This document shows, piece by piece, positions 33,510 to 45,914 of a stretch of 64,000 nucleotides of DNA. The stretch is from positions 15,190,168-15,254,167 of the forward strand of contig OZ038531.1 of assembly GCA_964036665.1 (NCBI GenBank). The letters are read 5' to 3'. The notes under the pieces were generated by a model, which saw only the letters and a list, made by a program, of their open reading frames with translations, had not been told where the DNA came from and did no database searches. Position 1 is the first letter of the stretch. Every line of letters begins with the position of its first letter. The position numbers were made by a program, and so were the translations under genes. Source of the DNA: Gordius sp. MW1. Taxonomy: Eukaryota > Nematomorpha > Gordioida > Gordea > Gordiidae.

Positions 33510-35275
33510 CGCTGGATTTCGAATCGAATCGAATATTTTTGGTATTCGATTCGAATTCGAAAAAAAAAAAATATTCGATTCGAGATTCGTCGAATATTAA
33601 AATAACGATTCGAATTCGATTTGAAAAAAATTTTAAGATTCTAATTAGATTTGAAAAATTTTCAAGTTTTTTCAATTACTAAATATCGCAATTTATTAAT
33701 ACATTTCAAACATTTATTTATAAGAATACTAAAATTGAATATAGGTAGGAAAAATATCGATATCTCTGAAACAATGAAGAATTGTTTTTAGTTTTTGTTT
33801 GTTATATAAAAATAACCTTTTCAATGAACGCAGGTAGCATTATTACATAATTTATTAGATGTGAAATGTTCCAAACCATTAACTTATTCTTCTTCTGTAT
33901 CAAAATTATCTAAATATAGTTACTAGTTAAAAATTTCGGTTAGATTGCGTTAATTAGAGTTTACTTATTATTTAATTGCGGTACTCGAGCAAAGTATTAT
34001 CTTATCTATTTATTTATTTATAAATCTATAATTTTCTGTATTTAAATATGATCTCAAAATATATTATTTATAGTTAAAAAACACGGTTCGACAAGAAATA
34101 TCGACCGGCAAACTGTTTGCAGATTTTGGTAGAGTTTTCCGTGGTGATCACAAGTATATTTTTAATATTTTCCCTACACTTCTTGATTTTGAAATATTTG
34201 CTGTCAAAGTTGCTAAAAACAGCGATTTTGGCGTTTTTAAAACGTCATTAACTTGCAAATAAATGTGTAACGTTTTAATTTAAAATATTGATTTATAAAT
34301 ATAGGAGAGAGGAATTCATTAAACCCTTGTTAATTTAATAAACATCAAATAATCATAAATTGAAACATTATAAAAACACACATTTGTTTATTATAAATAT
34401 AACACAAAGAAAATCTAATTGATTTTGTAATGGGCTTTTAATGGAACGTTTATCTAGGCCCGACCCGCGCCCGTTAATTTATATTATTTTAACAGAAACC
34501 CGTCCACGCCCGTCCCAGGCTTTTAGGCCCGTTCCCGGACCTGGCCGTGCAGGTCTCTTGTAGTAGTAGATAAAAACAACACGCACCTGATTCCTAGTGT
34601 TAAAAGAAAGAAAGGGCGACCTTAAGTCTGGAGAAATTTTCATGTATAAGGAAGGATTGATTTAAATATATATTAAAAATTAATAGAGCTAGGGTAAAAA
34701 AATTTAATGGATTTCTCCCCTTTATTTAATCAAATTTATTAAACTAAAATTCTACCGATTAATTTGCAATTTATTAACGTAACTAAAAATATATTTGTGT
34801 TCACCGTAAAAAACTCTACCAGAATCTGCAAACAGTTAGTCGGTTGTATTTATAAGTCCATTATTTGTTGACCAGTTTATTTTATGTTAAAGTATAATGG
34901 TTAAGTACAAACATTATATTAAACATTAAATAACGATAGACCTAAAATGTTAGCAAAAATAATGGAGATTTTTTGGAAGCTGAAGTCCGTATTATAGGCA
35001 ATTTTAATACATTCTGTGTATGCTTATAAAATTTAAATTCAATGATAAAGGAGAACTAGTGATTTGCGGAAAGACAAAAACAGTCTTTACATTCGTCTCG
35101 TCTAAAATAAATTTAAAGTAAATAATTTTTTAATCTTTTTGAAGATTCGATTCGGATTTTCGAATCTCTTTAAGTAAATATTCGATTCGAAATTTACACA
35201 CAAGAATTCGAATTCAGATTCGATTCGAAATTTCGAATCCCGAATCAAATCTCGAATATTTCTCAGAGGCGTACT
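33510..35275. mobile_element. GAATCG-repeat-ended element with nested foldback
   Basis: The left end is a cryptic simple repeat (GAATCGAATCGAATATTTTT, ATTCGATTCGAATTCG; 33518-33665). The right end is its inverted counterpart (35140-35262, ATTCGATTCGAAATTT, GATTCGATTCGAAATTTCG). Outer bases GAAATACGCTGGATTTCG and, read inverted, GAAATATTCGAGATTTGATT are similar. The foldback at 34100-34850 lies between them. No transposase seen. Confidence 0.5.
34100..34850. mobile_element. Foldback element (~750 bp), copy 1
   Basis: Left arm contains AAACTGTTTGCAGATTTTGG, TAGAGTTTTCCGTGGTGA and TTGCTGTCAAAGTTGCTAAA. Right arm contains GTGTTCACCGTAAAAAACTC, TACCAGAATCTGCAAACAGT and TTACCCTAGC-type sequence in inverse order. 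The centre is GC-rich (CCCGACCCGCGCCCG near 34460). Closely related to 42835-43620 in the ZP gene. Confidence 0.7.
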
Positions 35276-35279
35276 GAGA

Positions 35280-37160
35280 AAAATAACTAGAGACGAGGTA
35301 GACTTTTTAACTAATTAAAAAGCAAAAGTAAAAATCGACGAGTTATGTGGATCATTTATTCCAACAACCATATAATTATATTTTCACTCAAAATTGACAT
35401 AATTTGAAGAAAGGTTGGATCTTTAACATAACATCGCACATAGAGAATTCATAATTATATTTAACCTAAAGTTTGCTTGCGTTTTAAAAAGCAATTAGAT
35501 GATTTCTCCTATCACCCCTGACATTCTTATAAGTTCAGGAGCGCGGGAAAGGGTAGAGAGTTGAGACAATTGTGAGTGACATTGTTTTCAAGCATTTACC
35601 TTTATATGTATCTCACTTGGCTAAACATTTTGGGGCACACTAACAAATTTGTAGCATACACATTGTATCCTGCACGCACATCAATTTTCTGTGAAATGAG
35701 CAAGGGAGACGTGAAGCAATAACAATAAAAGTTTGACATTTTGACCTTCTTTTATTGGCTCTTTATTTAACTTTTGCTTTAGTCAAAAAAAATCCCAATT
35801 TAATCGGGAAGTAGAACTGTGTTTTGACATTGATTTATATAAATATAGATATAACAATTATTTCCCCATTCAATAAATTTTGCTTGGACAATTGCCATTA
35901 TCAGGGCTTTTGCGTCCTTCTTAGCGTTAACAAGAATGACAATCAGTATGTAGTTTAATGGGAAATTTCAGCTTGCAACAAAATCGAGATTTGCCGCAAG
36001 TGCATTAAATTTTTCATATAGCGTTATCATTAAAGCGAATCATGCTGGCTAAGAACAAAGATTTAGTTCTAGTTAAATTTCGCTAGTACTAACGGAGGAT
36101 TCACAGCTTATTACTTATAAAACGGGTTGGCTTATCATTACGGATTTAGTAAGTATTTTATAGTTAATCTTAACAACTAAATACCTCTTTGTTCGATTAA
36201 AATAGTCAAACTTGTAATTATAGGCTGTTTGAGAGGGATCTAGCAAACTCTTGCGCGAAACTTAGGCTATCGGGGAAAATGTATATGTAGGTTGGTAGAA
36301 AGTTACCCTATAAATATGAACACTCCCCTCCCCTAGGGTTGTATTATTATAACAGGTAAAACTGTCTCATGCGACGACTGATAGGTAGGAGAGAGGTAAA
36401 ATAGAATTTGATAAGCTTGATTCTTCCTTTATAACTATGTGGATAGTTGATTTCCTTCGGGTTATATAAACAACTATTTCAAAAATTAAAAATTCTACTA
36501 ATCAATTTAGAAACATATACAAATTGATTATCATTCCCAAACCATTCAAATACAAGGTAAAATGATTGTTTATCAACAATTTTTACGAACTAAATTAATT
36601 ATATGAGAAATCATAGTATAAACTGCCTGTAAGATTTAGCATTGACACCTAAGCTATAATGTTAAAAATCAGGTCGCCCCTTAAGAGCCACACCTGCGGT
36701 ACCGTACAGCCTTTTAATTTGTTCTTTGCATATATTTTAATCAACTTGACAATCAAATGCAAATATGATTTTTATTTATGGTGTGAAAAAATTAGATAAA
36801 TGGTTCAAGGACATTTCGAATTTTATGGAGTTTTTTAAATTCATCTAGCATTTGTTTATTTATAATATATCTTTTTTTTTATCAATTCTCTCACCATCGC
36901 TCTATTTGTGCAATATAACACTTAACACATTTTATAATAAAGGTCATCTTTAAATGAGCGAACTAACCTAAAATAGCGAAATGACAAAGTGCTGCTCAAT
37001 TACAGAGTTTGATCGATCTCTCAAGCTTTCTACGAAACGACCACATCAGATAGCCCTTTTTATTTTTATATTCTTCTACGGGGTTAGCCAAATTTTTATT
37101 GTAAAAATATGGGCGAAATTATTATTCTAACAATCATAATTTCATTTATCAAAATTTTTA
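35280..37160. other. Region upstream of ZP gene, no exon identified
   Basis: The first exon(s) of the downstream ZP protein, including the signal peptide, should lie here or further left, but I could not recognise them. No repeat family is evident. Confidence 0.4.
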
Positions 37161-37161
37161 G

Positions 37162-40100
37162 ATAGGATCAATAAAGAGCGGGGGATGGAAACCGCTAGAT
37201 AATCCGCGCAAAGATATTTTACCCGAGGGAAAATTTTTCAATACCTTTCCTATAATCAGTATCCCAATAGGACAAACTACAACGCCATTGTCAATAGATA
37301 TACCCTCTAAAAGCCCTGGTGCTGAGAAAAATGAACCACTCACTGCTAAAAGTGGCAATGGGCGATTAACGAAGCATTCTCAGCAACTACAAAATCCAAA
37401 GCATAGCAAATTAAATAGTGAACCATCTCGAACACAAAATGGCAAAAGCGATAAAGTGGTAGATTTTTCTAGAAAATCTTCATCTTTAGAAAGAATAAAT
37501 CAAGAAACATCTAGGAGGAAAAGTTCATTTTCCCTACAGCATACTAGGAGAAAAAACATTCCTACACCCAATCGACAATCATTTCCCAATGATTGGAAGA
37601 ATCGAGTAAGAATAGGGGGACCTAGTTTTCAAACTATAGCTCCTTTTGGAATGCCTGAGGACGTGAATGATTTTGGAGAGGACCAAGCTGAGGGCCCAGA
37701 TGATTTTTTTCGCGATTTTGATCAAACATCACCCACCAAATCACCACCGAATAGAAAAGCTATAGATCGAAAATCACCTATCTTAAGAATTGACGATCGA
37801 TTGAAAAATAGTATTAGACAACCGGAGGTTAGATTCGAAGATGCTTTCAGGGACCCTTTTGAGGATATGGCTCCAGGAAATACGGTTAAAGGTAATTTTT
37901 TATATTTAATTTATTGTAACAAATAACATTTTTCGTATTGCACCACCATAATATCATCAATAATAATTAGATGTACCGAAAATAAATAAAACCAAAAAAT
38001 TTAAGTTTCATCTCTTTAAAAAATGTTAAACAAAATATTTTAGAGGCTAATTTAAAGATTCAAATCCGCTTTTTATAAATCTCAATAATATGTGCGATGA
38101 TATGTTTGATCCATAAGTTTTTGGTCTGGTGTAGCGTAGCTAGAACCCTGTAAAATAAAATTTATTAGGTCCGGGGCTGACCAGAGCCCAACACTTTATT
38201 TTTAATTAGTCCAAGCCCGACCGCCCGAAGTGCATTTTTAATTTTTGCCCTAACCCAATTTCCTATAATAAAAAACTTAAGGCGAATATTACATTTAAAA
38301 AATTATATTAACGTATAAACATTTAATGAATTTAATTTACTAATTTGATAATTTAAACAAGGGGAAGTTTGGAATAAATAATCCAACTTCTCATGCTACG
38401 ATTTATCAACTAGTTATTTCAACGTATCTAACTTTATAGAAATAACTTTTTGTATGGTTTAAAATAAATAAGCTACTTGAATTAATTAATTATTTTTAAA
38501 ATTCTAATATATAAACTAGAATAAATTTGTAATTTTGATTCTAAAATTTATTAAAGACAGGGGGGAAAGCTGGAGTTTAAAAGCCCTATTATGTTTGTTA
38601 ATATATCGCGTTGGATCTTATTTGATTAATGGTTATTTGACTTGGATTTAATTCTAGCCGGGCTCGGGCCTCGGGTCGGACTGCCTCATCAAGCCGACCT
38701 GAGCCCAAGGCCCTGTAATTTTCTGCCCGATCCCTGCCGAAATTCTTTTGGACCGGGCCGGGCGGCCTTTGCACTAAGAGGAGCACACGTTGAATCAATA
38801 ATGTTTGTTTATAAATGAATACATATGTTATATGAATGGTAAAAACCTTTTTTACTAAACAGGCCACATTCAGAAAAGTCTAACACTCATAACTTGTTTC
38901 TAATTTTCTCACTTTTTTATATTTAATAATTTAATTAATAAGGCCCAAAATTTTTCTTTAAAGCCGATCTTAGTTGGCCGTATAAAAAATTTCATTACAT
39001 TCAAAAATAATTTTTTGGTTGGCCTTGTAGTTGTAGCACTAGAGTGGTTTGAATCAATCTCACGTCTTATCACCCATATATTTAGGTTTCTTTTTTAAAT
39101 ACATTAGAAGGTTTTTTCCTACAACTAAAACTCGCCAAATTTTATCTAACATTCCTGAACCTTATTTTAAAGGTTACAATTTTAAATGATTTAAAAAATT
39201 CAAAAACTCTTTAACCATAAACTTCCATAACACTTATTTTAGGCCCGTTTGATAAATAGCATAGCAGCTCATCGCATCTCGACATCGAGGAGTAAAATAA
39301 CACTCCAAACAATTACGTCCCATTGTTATATTATAGTGACAAAAATGTAAAAATAACACGTCTGCTTGATCTTATATAGATCATCGAAAAATCATGCCAG
39401 TTATCTATCTATACGCTTTTTTATAATCGCTATATTTTTCAAAGAGCTCCATTTCAAAAAATTGAATTTTGACATTTAACTTATTTATAGTCAGGTTTTA
39501 AACTAAAATTTGTTCTAGGGTATGTTAAACGAAAACATGCTCAGAAGGGCAACTTCAAAATTATTTGAGCTCATAGAATTCCTATTTATATTTTAAAAAC
39601 AATTTAAATAAACACCTCTAAAATTTTGAAACTTTTTACCGGTAAAAGAGCAATATAAACCTATTAATGCTAAGTAATAAAAAAAGGGCATTTAAAATAA
39701 ATAACCGTTCCAGACCTATTAAAAGCCCAAATTTTAAATCTCATTTAGTAATTTTTTATTATACACGAAATCATTTGAGCATTAATAAATAATAACAAGT
39801 TAACTCGTCGTAAAAAACGTGTAAAAATATATGTATAATTAATTAAATATATACCATAAAAACATTGATGAATAATTTTGACCAATTTACTTAACTTTTG
39901 ATCAAGCTTAAAACTATTTAAGAATTAAATAATATAAATTTTTTTGTAACATTGAATTGAAATGGATCAGACTTTCATTTTTCTATGTTCTGTATTAATG
40001 TAAATTTTGAATGTTGAACACACAAAGTGTTTATTGGTAATCGTAAAATAAATTCATTCGGAATATACAAATTTTAAAACTTTTCCACTATATTTAAACT

Positions 40101-43100
40101 ATTTATCAATAATGCTTCTGCATAACAAAATTTTCTAACGACAATCAGACAATTAAAATATGTTTAAAATGCGTGACTACGTTTTTATCTCCCCCTCCAA
40201 TCCATTATTTCTTCGATTACTAAGATTTTCACTTTAAAAATGGTGTGGCAGAAAACTTTGCGAAAATTTTGATAGCACTAACTTAATTAACTCTAGGGAC
40301 AATGTTATCATGGGCGTAGGCAGGGGGGGGGCGGGAATTTTTCTTTTTTTTAATGTAAATTTTTGTATAAATTGGAAAAAATTAGTGTTTCGCCCCCCCC
40401 CCCCTCCCTAATTGAAATTGGCGACCTTTTTTTTTTTTTTGCTCTCACTTAGTCTCGGCGAATATTTTTTGCTAGCCCCCCCCCCTCTAATCCGAAAGCT
40501 GGCTACGCCCATGAATGTTATATAAGTCATGTGACATATAAATCAATCACTGATGGTACTTTATAAAAAATTTTAAATTTTTTTTTAATATTTATATGTA
40601 ACATTGTTTATGAATACGGATAGGAAACCCATTTATGCACACCTTACCATTTAAAAAATGAATTTTAGAAGTTTCTGCCATGTGTGACCTCCGAACTGGA
40701 ACTATGGATGTTTCTCTAGGATTCGGACATCCCTATGACGGCGAAATTTACACAAAAGGCAATTACAAAGTTCCCCAGTGTAAAGTTTTAGGCAACGGTG
40801 CTAGTAAACATATCAATATGCGGATTCCTTTTGAGAGTTGTGGTGTAGAATACGAAGTAACCTTTTTGTAAAATATCTCTAACTTTTTTGAACATTATAT
40901 GAGGAGTCTGTTTGTCATTAATTTATCAATCTTCCTTTTTAAGTAGCATGTATTTATTTGGGTTTGAAATTTTTGTATATAAGTTTTTTAGTTCCAGTAT
41001 GTTTGTTTGAATAAATATTCCTTCATGCAGCTTTTTAGTCCGATTTACAATTAAAAATAATTAAGAAGTATTTATTTAATTTTAAAATCTTTAATAATAG
41101 CTTAGCGTGCTACAATAAGAATAGGTACAAAATTTTAAGCTCCTTTAAAACTTAAGCAAGTCGGGGAATTTAACGCATGCTACGTACAGATACATTTTAT
41201 AAAAATATCCAGGCCATTAACTCTTAACTTAATTCAAATTTACAATCACTATAATTAGAAAAATTAAAATAATAAAAATTCTTGGCTATTATTACTCCAT
41301 GCGAAAATATTTGTAAAAAGTATTTCGGTTACCAAATCATTTCACTTTAAATAAGTTGTAATCGCAAATACATTAAGTGAAAGTGAGTAATATAAAAACA
41401 AAGTATACCTTTGTTAAGTTAAGCAGGACAGACTTACTCATGGGTGTAGTTAGCATTGGGATTAGAGGGGGGCAATAATGATTTAGGGAGAGGGACAAAA
41501 TAATCATTTTTTTAATTTTTAGCCATAATTTTAATAAATTTCAAACAAAAATTGGATTTAGAGGGGGGCCCCTCCCTTCCCCTCTTTCTTGGCTACATCA
41601 ATAGAATTGCTTATAAGTAAATTTCAAATTTATTTCTATTTATAATTATGACAGAAACAATCAACCACTGAAATATTTGCAGTAACTCTTATAGTGAAAA
41701 TGGAAAGACTTTGGCCGGTTATATCAATGTTCGACAAATCATATCGCTTGACTTGCGACTCGAGTTTTGAAGATTCCGAAAAATCACGAAATTCTAATGA
41801 AACTTACGGAGTCACTGTTCCGTAATGTTTAATATTAGTGCCCTATTTTGATTATAAAAAAGGCTATAAAAAATTACCTAAAAATAATATTGTATTATCA
41901 CTCTCAAATTTAATCATAATTAAAAGATAGAGTAATCGTTATAAAGTTTTTTAATACAACAACGGCTGGGTTTTGTTTGGTCGGCTATTAGTTAAACTAA
42001 GGCTACCGGTCGACTTTGAAAAAACCTATGGTCTGAAATTTAAACGTCGACCAAACAAAACTCAGCCGTTTTTACAATACTAGAACATTGTAAATTTAAT
42101 CTAATTCGATAATTTGTAAATAATTTTTTGTATTGTGTCTTTAATCCATTATAGAATGGGGCCCACTGAAGTTGTACCAACAAAAAAGAGGATAAGCATT
42201 CCAGATACTTTTATGAAAGTTATTTCTGGCAAAGATTTGCAATCATCAGGAACGAATCTACTCCTATTAGGCGGTGTTGGTACTGTCATCATCATATCTC
42301 AAGATAACAGTTAAATATATGATTATTTCAAATTTAAAAGGGATTTAAAAAGTTGTTTTTAATATAACCAATTATAACAAATATTACTATGTATGATCGC
42401 TGCACACTGCTAGTGACTTGCTAGAAAGATCCTATAAATCTAGAATCGTAACAAATTAATAGTAAATTGTTATGGTCTGCGTTTGGTTTATAGTCTTATG
42501 TAATATTAAATATTAGACGCAGATATGGATTAGTGCCACTTCCTGCCCCACTGATTTCTTATCAGAATTATTAGTTTAAAAATAAATGACGCTGAATTTA
42601 TTTTTACATAAGCTTCATGTCGAGCATAGATTACACATATTTTGTTTAAATGAAGGCATTACAAAATATTGTTTTATTTAAATGTATAAATATTAACTTA
42701 ACCATCTGTTATTATTATCTTTTAGCTGATTATGATTTATTCGTGACTGAGTGTTTTGCCCACGACGGGATGAAAATGAGTGACGTAGATTTGATTGATC
42801 CAAACGGGTTAGCATCGAATATGTAGATAGATTGTTCAACAAGAAAAATTTACCCGCACACTGTTTGCAGATTCTGGTAGAGTTTTTCATGGCAATTCTT
42901 TGCTGTCAAAGTTGCTAAAAACAGCGATTTCGGCGTTTTTAAACTTCAATAACTTGCAAAGTAATCGGTAAAATTTAAATTTAATAAATTTGATTTGTAA
43001 ATAAAGCGGAGAGGAATCCATTGCAAAAAAATTTTTATCCTAGCATAATTAATTTTAGAGTTATATACAAAATTAATTTATCCCTATCCTTTAACATTGA

Positions 43101-45031
43101 CAAATTGCCCCAGACTTAAGGTTGTCGTTTCTTCCCTTTAACACTATGAACATGAACCTGTATGGGCCAAAATGACTTGGCCCATACCCGCACAAATTTA
43201 TTTTTTTCGGGAAGCATCCAACCCGCAGATAAAACCTATTGCCCCAGGCCCGCACTCGTAAAAACAAGTCGACGTTGCGTACAAATTATTTGTTTTAAAA
43301 AACATTAAGTATTATTCATAAAGTAACCAAGCTAGAGCATATAAAATCGGCTGGGGCAATTTGTCAATGTAAAAGGATAGGGATAAATTAATTTTGTATA
43401 TAAGTCTAAAATTTAATTATGCTAGGATAAAAAAATTTGTAATGGATTCCTCTCCCCTTTATTTATAAATCAAATTTATTAAATTAAAATTTTACCGATT
43501 AATTTGCAAATTATTGATGTCTGGAAAACACCAAAATAGAAATATTTCAAAAAATTGACCTATATTCGTGTTCACCGTAAAAAACTCTACCGGAATCTAC
43601 AAGCAGTTTGCCTGACCAGTGTAATTAATTATAAATGCTTGTTCGTTTAATTCCCATCCTTATCTAATAATAAATGTGATACTCTATAATAATATTAAAT
43701 AATAAAAGTATATTTCAGAGAATGCAACTAGAGAAGCGATCCATTACAAAAATTAGAACCTTGTCCTCAAACTATCGTTTTTACAATGAGATAGTTTTTT
43801 TCAAATTCGAATGTTATTAGCTTTTGGTCTTGACTTTAAAAAATGAGACAATCACACCTTTTTACAAATTTCACAATCAAATACCCAAACTGCTCTTGGG
43901 CCTATTTTCAAATATTTTTGTACCCCTTTTAAAGTATTCAAATAAAATGTTTAATTACATCGAAACGAAGCATATATATTAAAAAAAGAAGTATTTATCA
44001 CCTAATAGACAATTTTTTCTCCTAGTTTTTGGTATCTCAGGACTATAGTTCAGCATTTACAGCATTTTAATTAACTAACAAAAATCAATTAATTTTTCTA
44101 TACAGGTGTCCAGCGCATAAAAAAATTGCCGGGTTTGTGAGATATAGCAAAGATATCGAGCCGGGGAAAACTTACGCATATTTCCATTTCAAAATTTTTA
44201 AATTCCCAGACACGACAAACGTCTTTTTTTCGTGCAAAGTTCAACTCTGCCTAAACGTGTGTCCTAGGGTAAAAAATCATATCAATCAAAAAATTATTTA
44301 AAATACATTAATTTTGGAGAGCATGTTAAAGCCTTGTATTTCAATCTTATAGCCCATATGCATAAATCCAGCCTCGGGCAAAGAAACAAATAAAAACGCC
44401 TTTAGAGTGGATAGGGAAGATATAAACCCAACGGTAAGGATCTTGGGTTCTGATCCATTGATTCCCACTTCAAAAAACAAGAGGAGTTTAGCGATGGACT
44501 ATCAAAAAAGTTTAACGAGTCGAGACATTGAAGAGTTAATATATCCTCAGGATGGTGCTAGATTACCTTCTAAGCCGACACCCTCTAATGCATCTACCTC
44601 ATTTTACAAGCAACTCTCAAACTTTATTCAAGTAATATTCGATGACGGAGATGAAAAGGATATGCAACACGAACTAAACGGTAATATTAGGGCAAAATAT
44701 CATGCAGTATTTATATTTTTGATCCGATTTTAAGATAAATAATAACTTTTTTCTCAATAAATTAGCTGAAAAGTTGGATAGGGAAAGGTCTCGGGTAACG
44801 TCGCAAAAGAGACATTCATTGGTTAACCAAACAACAAAATTGTACCAAAATGCTGGTACAACACAACCGGTTATAGGCGTTAACCCGAATGCCGAACTGC
44901 GAGTCAACAACAAAGTGTGCTTCAATAAAAATTTCGTCGGAGTTCTATCAATTGTCATACCTACTACTTTAGCCTTATTATTTTTCGTATGCATTTACGT
45001 ATCCATCAAGCACAAAAGGATAGACAAGTAA
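37162..45031 (+). CDS. Transmembrane ZP-domain protein (cuticlin/dusky type), 5' end missing
   Basis: Probably an extracellular-matrix/apical cuticle protein. Exons: 37162-37891, 40669-40856, 41655-41821, 42155-42309, 42726-42807, 44106-44268, 44353-44680 and 44766-45031; all GT..AG with phase kept, about 692 residues. Residues 1-243 are a Ser/Pro/Arg/Asn-rich polar region. The ZP domain follows: ZP-N has AMCDLRTGTMDVSLGF, DGEIYTKGNY, IPFESCGVEYE and YRLTCDSS; ZP-C has LFVTECFAHDG, DPNGCPAHKKIAGF, FHFKIFKFPDTTNVFFSC and CLNVCPRPIC. Conserved Cys are present. A linker with a basic RERSRVTSQKRH segment (possible cleavage site) leads to one membrane helix (VLSIVIPTTLALLFFVCIYV) and a short KHKRIDK tail. 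The signal peptide is not in the exons found. Introns hold several MITEs and a foldback. Confidence 0.88.
38150..38790. mobile_element. GC-rich relic in ZP gene intron
   Basis: GGTCCGGGGCTGACCAGAGC (about 38170) and GCCGGGCTCGGGCCTCGGGT (about 38656) are clusters of the same style as 30116-30770, separated by AT-rich DNA. The minus-strand open frame at 38598-38867 is a by-product. Confidence 0.4.
40309..40513. mobile_element. CATGGGCGTAGCCAG-family MITE in ZP gene intron
   Basis: Starts CATGGGCGTAGGCAGGGGGG, ends GCTGGCTACGCCCATG, and is flanked by a perfect 8-bp duplication AATGTTAT (40301-40308 and 40514-40521). It sits about 155 bp upstream of the first ZP-N exon. Confidence 0.88.
41439..41603. 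mobile_element. CATGGGCGTAGCCAG-family MITE, decayed
   Basis: CATGGGTGTAGTTAGCATTG at the left and CTTGGCTACATCAATAG at the right are degraded termini. The G-run/C-run core remains. No convincing target duplication. Confidence 0.65.
41955..42082. mobile_element. TAGTGTTG-family MITE in ZP gene intron
   Basis: AACGGCTGGGTTTTGTTTGG at the left and CCAAACAAAACTCAGCCGTT at the right are inverted repeats. The right end ACAATACTA matches the family terminus TAGTATTGT, while the left end is eroded. It shares GGCTGGGTTTT with the giant element's end at 3976. Confidence 0.7.
42835..43620. mobile_element. Foldback element (~780 bp), copy 2, in ZP gene intron
   Basis: Arms of roughly 230-260 bp are inverted: ACTGTTTGCAGATTCTGGTA at the left versus CTACCGGAATCTACAAGCAG at the right, and GGGATAAATTAATTTTGTAT on both sides. 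The centre (about 43160-43265) is GC-richer, with GGCCCATACCCGC. Related to 34100-34850. Confidence 0.75.
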
Positions 45032-45143
45032 TCATATAAGTTTCTTTAAAATATATGCCACAAAGTAAAAAATTCTAAAAGTGGCCTTTTAAGTAAATTA
45101 ACATATTGCAAATGTTTATAGTTTTAAAATTTTGTTAAAAAAT

Positions 45144-45149
45144 AATAAA
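45144..45149 (+). terminator. Possible polyadenylation signal of the ZP gene
   Basis: AATAAA 113 bp downstream of the stop codon, within A-rich sequence. Confidence 0.4.
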
Positions 45150-45910
45150 AATTAGTTGTGATGTTTCACCTCACAATATTTTGAATAACAGCTCGACGTT
45201 ATTTTTTCACCATAAGAATAATGACAAATATTTTTAATTTATAGAATCTTGTTATATGAAAGTGGCTTTGTTAATTCTAATTTTTTTTGATAGTAATACT
45301 AAAATAAGAAATTTCGTCAGTTCATAACAGAGTTAAAAATGCTTTATTATAATAATTAATAATAAATTGTCATCTATGTTATTCATAATCATTTTCTTAA
45401 CATTAGGTAAAATAGAGCTTTCAACATGGTATCTGCAATGTAATAACACCTTGATAACCAAATAAGATAAATGGGAAAATCAAAAATTTTGCAAACCCGT
45501 AATTGTCAAAACTGCCTCATTTTGTGTTTCGTAAAATTTTACTTGTCGCAAAATTTAGCAGAGGACATCGATCCTCATAAATTACCACAATGTGTGTGTG
45601 CGCGTTATATTTCAAACTATTAAAATACTCCAACGACGTATTTAGTTTGTTATTGGTAATAGAAACATTCATTAATAAACAAATATTTCACAAGTTTATT
45701 ATAAGACGGCTTCGAATTTAGCAAAAACCCTTGCAAAACATTACAAAATTTTACTTATAAAATGCGATGATGGCTAGTTTCAAAAAGGTAACAAATCACG
45801 TGCATATTACATTCAAAAGCGCAAACACATGTTTAAAAAGTTTAATTAATATATCACTTCAATAAATTAAAAAAATTCTCTAAATGGATATAAATAACAT
45901 TATCAAAATT
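45150..45910. other. Convergent intergenic region
   Basis: Lies between the 3' ends of the ZP gene (plus) and the DDAH gene (minus). It should hold both 3' UTRs. No further element recognised. Confidence 0.5.
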
Positions 45911-45914
45911 GGCC

